Origin: DASVDK01 sp036562265 [NCBI: Thermodesulfobacteriota bacterium]
Lineage (GTDB): Bacteria; DASVDK01
Direction of reading: 5' to 3'
Assembly (NCBI GenBank): GCA_036562265.1
Contig: DATCKS010000148.1
Span: 1 to 6,252 of the forward strand
DNA length: 6,252 nucleotides
A program made the translations under genes and the position numbers. This document shows, one piece after another, positions 5,456 to 6,252 of the stretch. A model generated the notes under the pieces. The model worked only from the letters and a program-made list of their open reading frames with translations, was not told the origin of the DNA and made no database searches. The first letter of the stretch is position 1, and each line of letters begins with the position of its first letter.

Positions 5456-6252
5456 CTAGCGGGGCAGGGCGGGAGCGCCGGGCGCCGGCCTGCGCCGCTC
5501 GACCCAGGCCGCCACGGCGAGGAGGCGCCGGTCGTCCCCCGGGGCGCCGACGATCTGGAGCCCGAGCGGCAGCCCCGAGGGGCCGAGCCCGGTCGGGAGC
5601 GTCACGGCCGGGACGCCGAGGAGGGTCCAGCGCGCGTTCGCCCGCGGGTCGCCGGTGGTCTCCGGCAAAGGGGCCTCCCCGAGGGTCGGGATGGTGAGGA
5701 CGGCGTCGTACGGCTCGAGGAAGGCTGCGTACGCCTCGATGAGCCGCTCCCGGTCCCTGAGGGCGGTCTCGTAGGCGACCGGCGAGATCCGCTCCCCCTC
5801 GTCGATCAGGGCGCGCAGCGCCGGGCTGGCGAGCGACGGCGCCTGCGCGAACAGCGGGCCGAGCCCTCTTGCCCCCTCGTAGGCCATGATCGTCCGATGG
5901 ACCGCCCGCGCCTCGTCGAGCCCCTCGGGGAGCGGTGGGGTCTCCACCGTGGCCCCCGCGGCGCGGAGCGCCGCCACGTCGGCCTCGAAGCGCTCGCGCA
6001 TGGCCGGTTCCGCCGCCTCCCAGTCGGACAGCCTGACCACGGCGAACCGGGGCGCCGCCATCTCGGCGGCGGCCGCGCCCTGGAGGGGCGCCCACGCGTC
6101 GGGCGGGTCGCCGGCCAGGACGGCGGCGAGCCAGGCGGCCCCCTCGACCGACCGGGCGAAGGTGCCGAGGGTGTCGAGCGTCGGCGCGAAGGGGAAGACG
6201 CCGGTGATGGGGAGGCGCGAGTAGCTCGGCTTGAAGCCGACCACGCCGCAGA
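5456..6252 (-). CDS. Amidase-signature family protein, C-terminal part (5' end beyond window)
   Basis: About 264 residues of an amidase-signature (GatA/AtzF-like) enzyme, hydrolysing a carbon-nitrogen amide bond; full-length relatives are about 450-500 residues. The visible part opens at the edge with CGVVGFKPSYSRLPITGVFPFAPTLDTLG in effect: the segment CGVVGFKPSYSR followed by a TLDTLG block, which in this family comes directly after the catalytic Ser-cisSer region. The Ser-Ser-Lys triad itself therefore lies outside the window and activity cannot be judged. Further on, the PYDAVLTIPTL strand and the RWTLLGVPAVTLPTG...GLPLGLQIVG block near the C-terminus are characteristic. A GTG at 6244 is an internal valine, because the frame stays open with conserved residues up to the edge. 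It ends at TAG (5458-5456), 134 nt before the ATPase start on the same strand, with a hairpin and a new promoter between, so the two are probably separate units. The GatABC subunit role is less likely than a stand-alone amidase because the sequence diverges from GatA, but this is not settled. Confidence 0.92.
   Translation of the reverse strand, partial: CGVVGFKPSYSRLPITGVFPFAPTLDTLGTFARSVEGAAWLAAVLAGDPPDAWAPLQGAAAAEMAAPRFAVVRLSDWEAAEPAMRERFEADVAALRAAGATVETPPLPEGLDEARAVHRTIMAYEGARGLGPLFAQAPSLASPALRALIDEGERISPVAYETALRDRERLIEAYAAFLEPYDAVLTIPTLGEAPLPETTGDPRANARWTLLGVPAVTLPTGLGPSGLPLGLQIVGAPGDDRRLLAVAAWVERRRPAPGAPALPR

Noticed and set aside
4266-5459. A 397-codon plus-strand frame antisense to the ABC ATPase
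   Set aside because: Composition is typical of GC-rich shadow frames and the minus-strand gene has every expected ATPase motif.
5456-6244. The amidase reading frame as a complete short protein starting at GTG 6244
   Set aside because: The frame continues open to the edge with conserved residues (Cys-Gly-Val before Val-Gly-Phe-Lys), and the catalytic region is missing, so the gene simply runs off the window.

Overview
This is a GC-rich bacterial segment (roughly 70% G+C by eye) with five protein-coding genes, all on the minus strand, so genomic order is the reverse of transcription order. Read in the direction of transcription they are: the C-terminal part of an amidase-signature enzyme (cut by the window edge at 6252), a MalK/UgpC/MsmX-type ABC transporter ATPase, a short DUF445 membrane protein, isoleucyl-tRNA synthetase (ileS) and lipoprotein signal peptidase II (lspA). 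The ileS-lspA pair and the bacterial-type IleRS with a C-terminal zinc ribbon suggest a Gram-negative-like, high-GC lineage. A deltaproteobacterium or a Rokubacteria/Methylomirabilota-type soil bacterium would fit, but that is inference from composition and gene style, not a demonstrated assignment.

Layout. 5456-6252 is the amidase; its catalytic Lys/Ser/Ser region lies upstream, outside the window. 5322-5455 is an intergenic stretch holding a perfect 8-bp GC hairpin just after the amidase stop, then a good sigma70-like promoter (TTGACA, 17 bp, GACCGT) aimed at the ABC ATPase. 4230-5321 is the ATPase, with no permease or binding-protein gene beside it in view. 4078-4229 is an intergenic stretch packed with overlapping GC-rich hairpins. 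3490-4077 encodes the DUF445 protein. 3403-3489 is a locally AT-richer island with a probable ileS promoter overlapped by an imperfect inverted repeat. 559-3402 is ileS. 500-558 is a short spacer with a 14-bp palindrome and a possible 17-codon mini-ORF. 8-499 is lspA.

How they work together. ileS and lspA are very likely one transcription unit: IleRS charges tRNA-Ile, and LspA cleaves lipoprotein signal peptides in the inner membrane. The ATPase appears to start its own transcription unit and would energise a carbohydrate-type importer encoded elsewhere. DUF445 may be read through from the ATPase gene; its function is unknown. No RNA gene, mobile element, CRISPR array or integration site was recognised. 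All gaps between genes are under 160 bases. I see no convincing new multi-gene system here; the most interesting signals are small regulatory ones around the ileS promoter and the intergenic hairpins.
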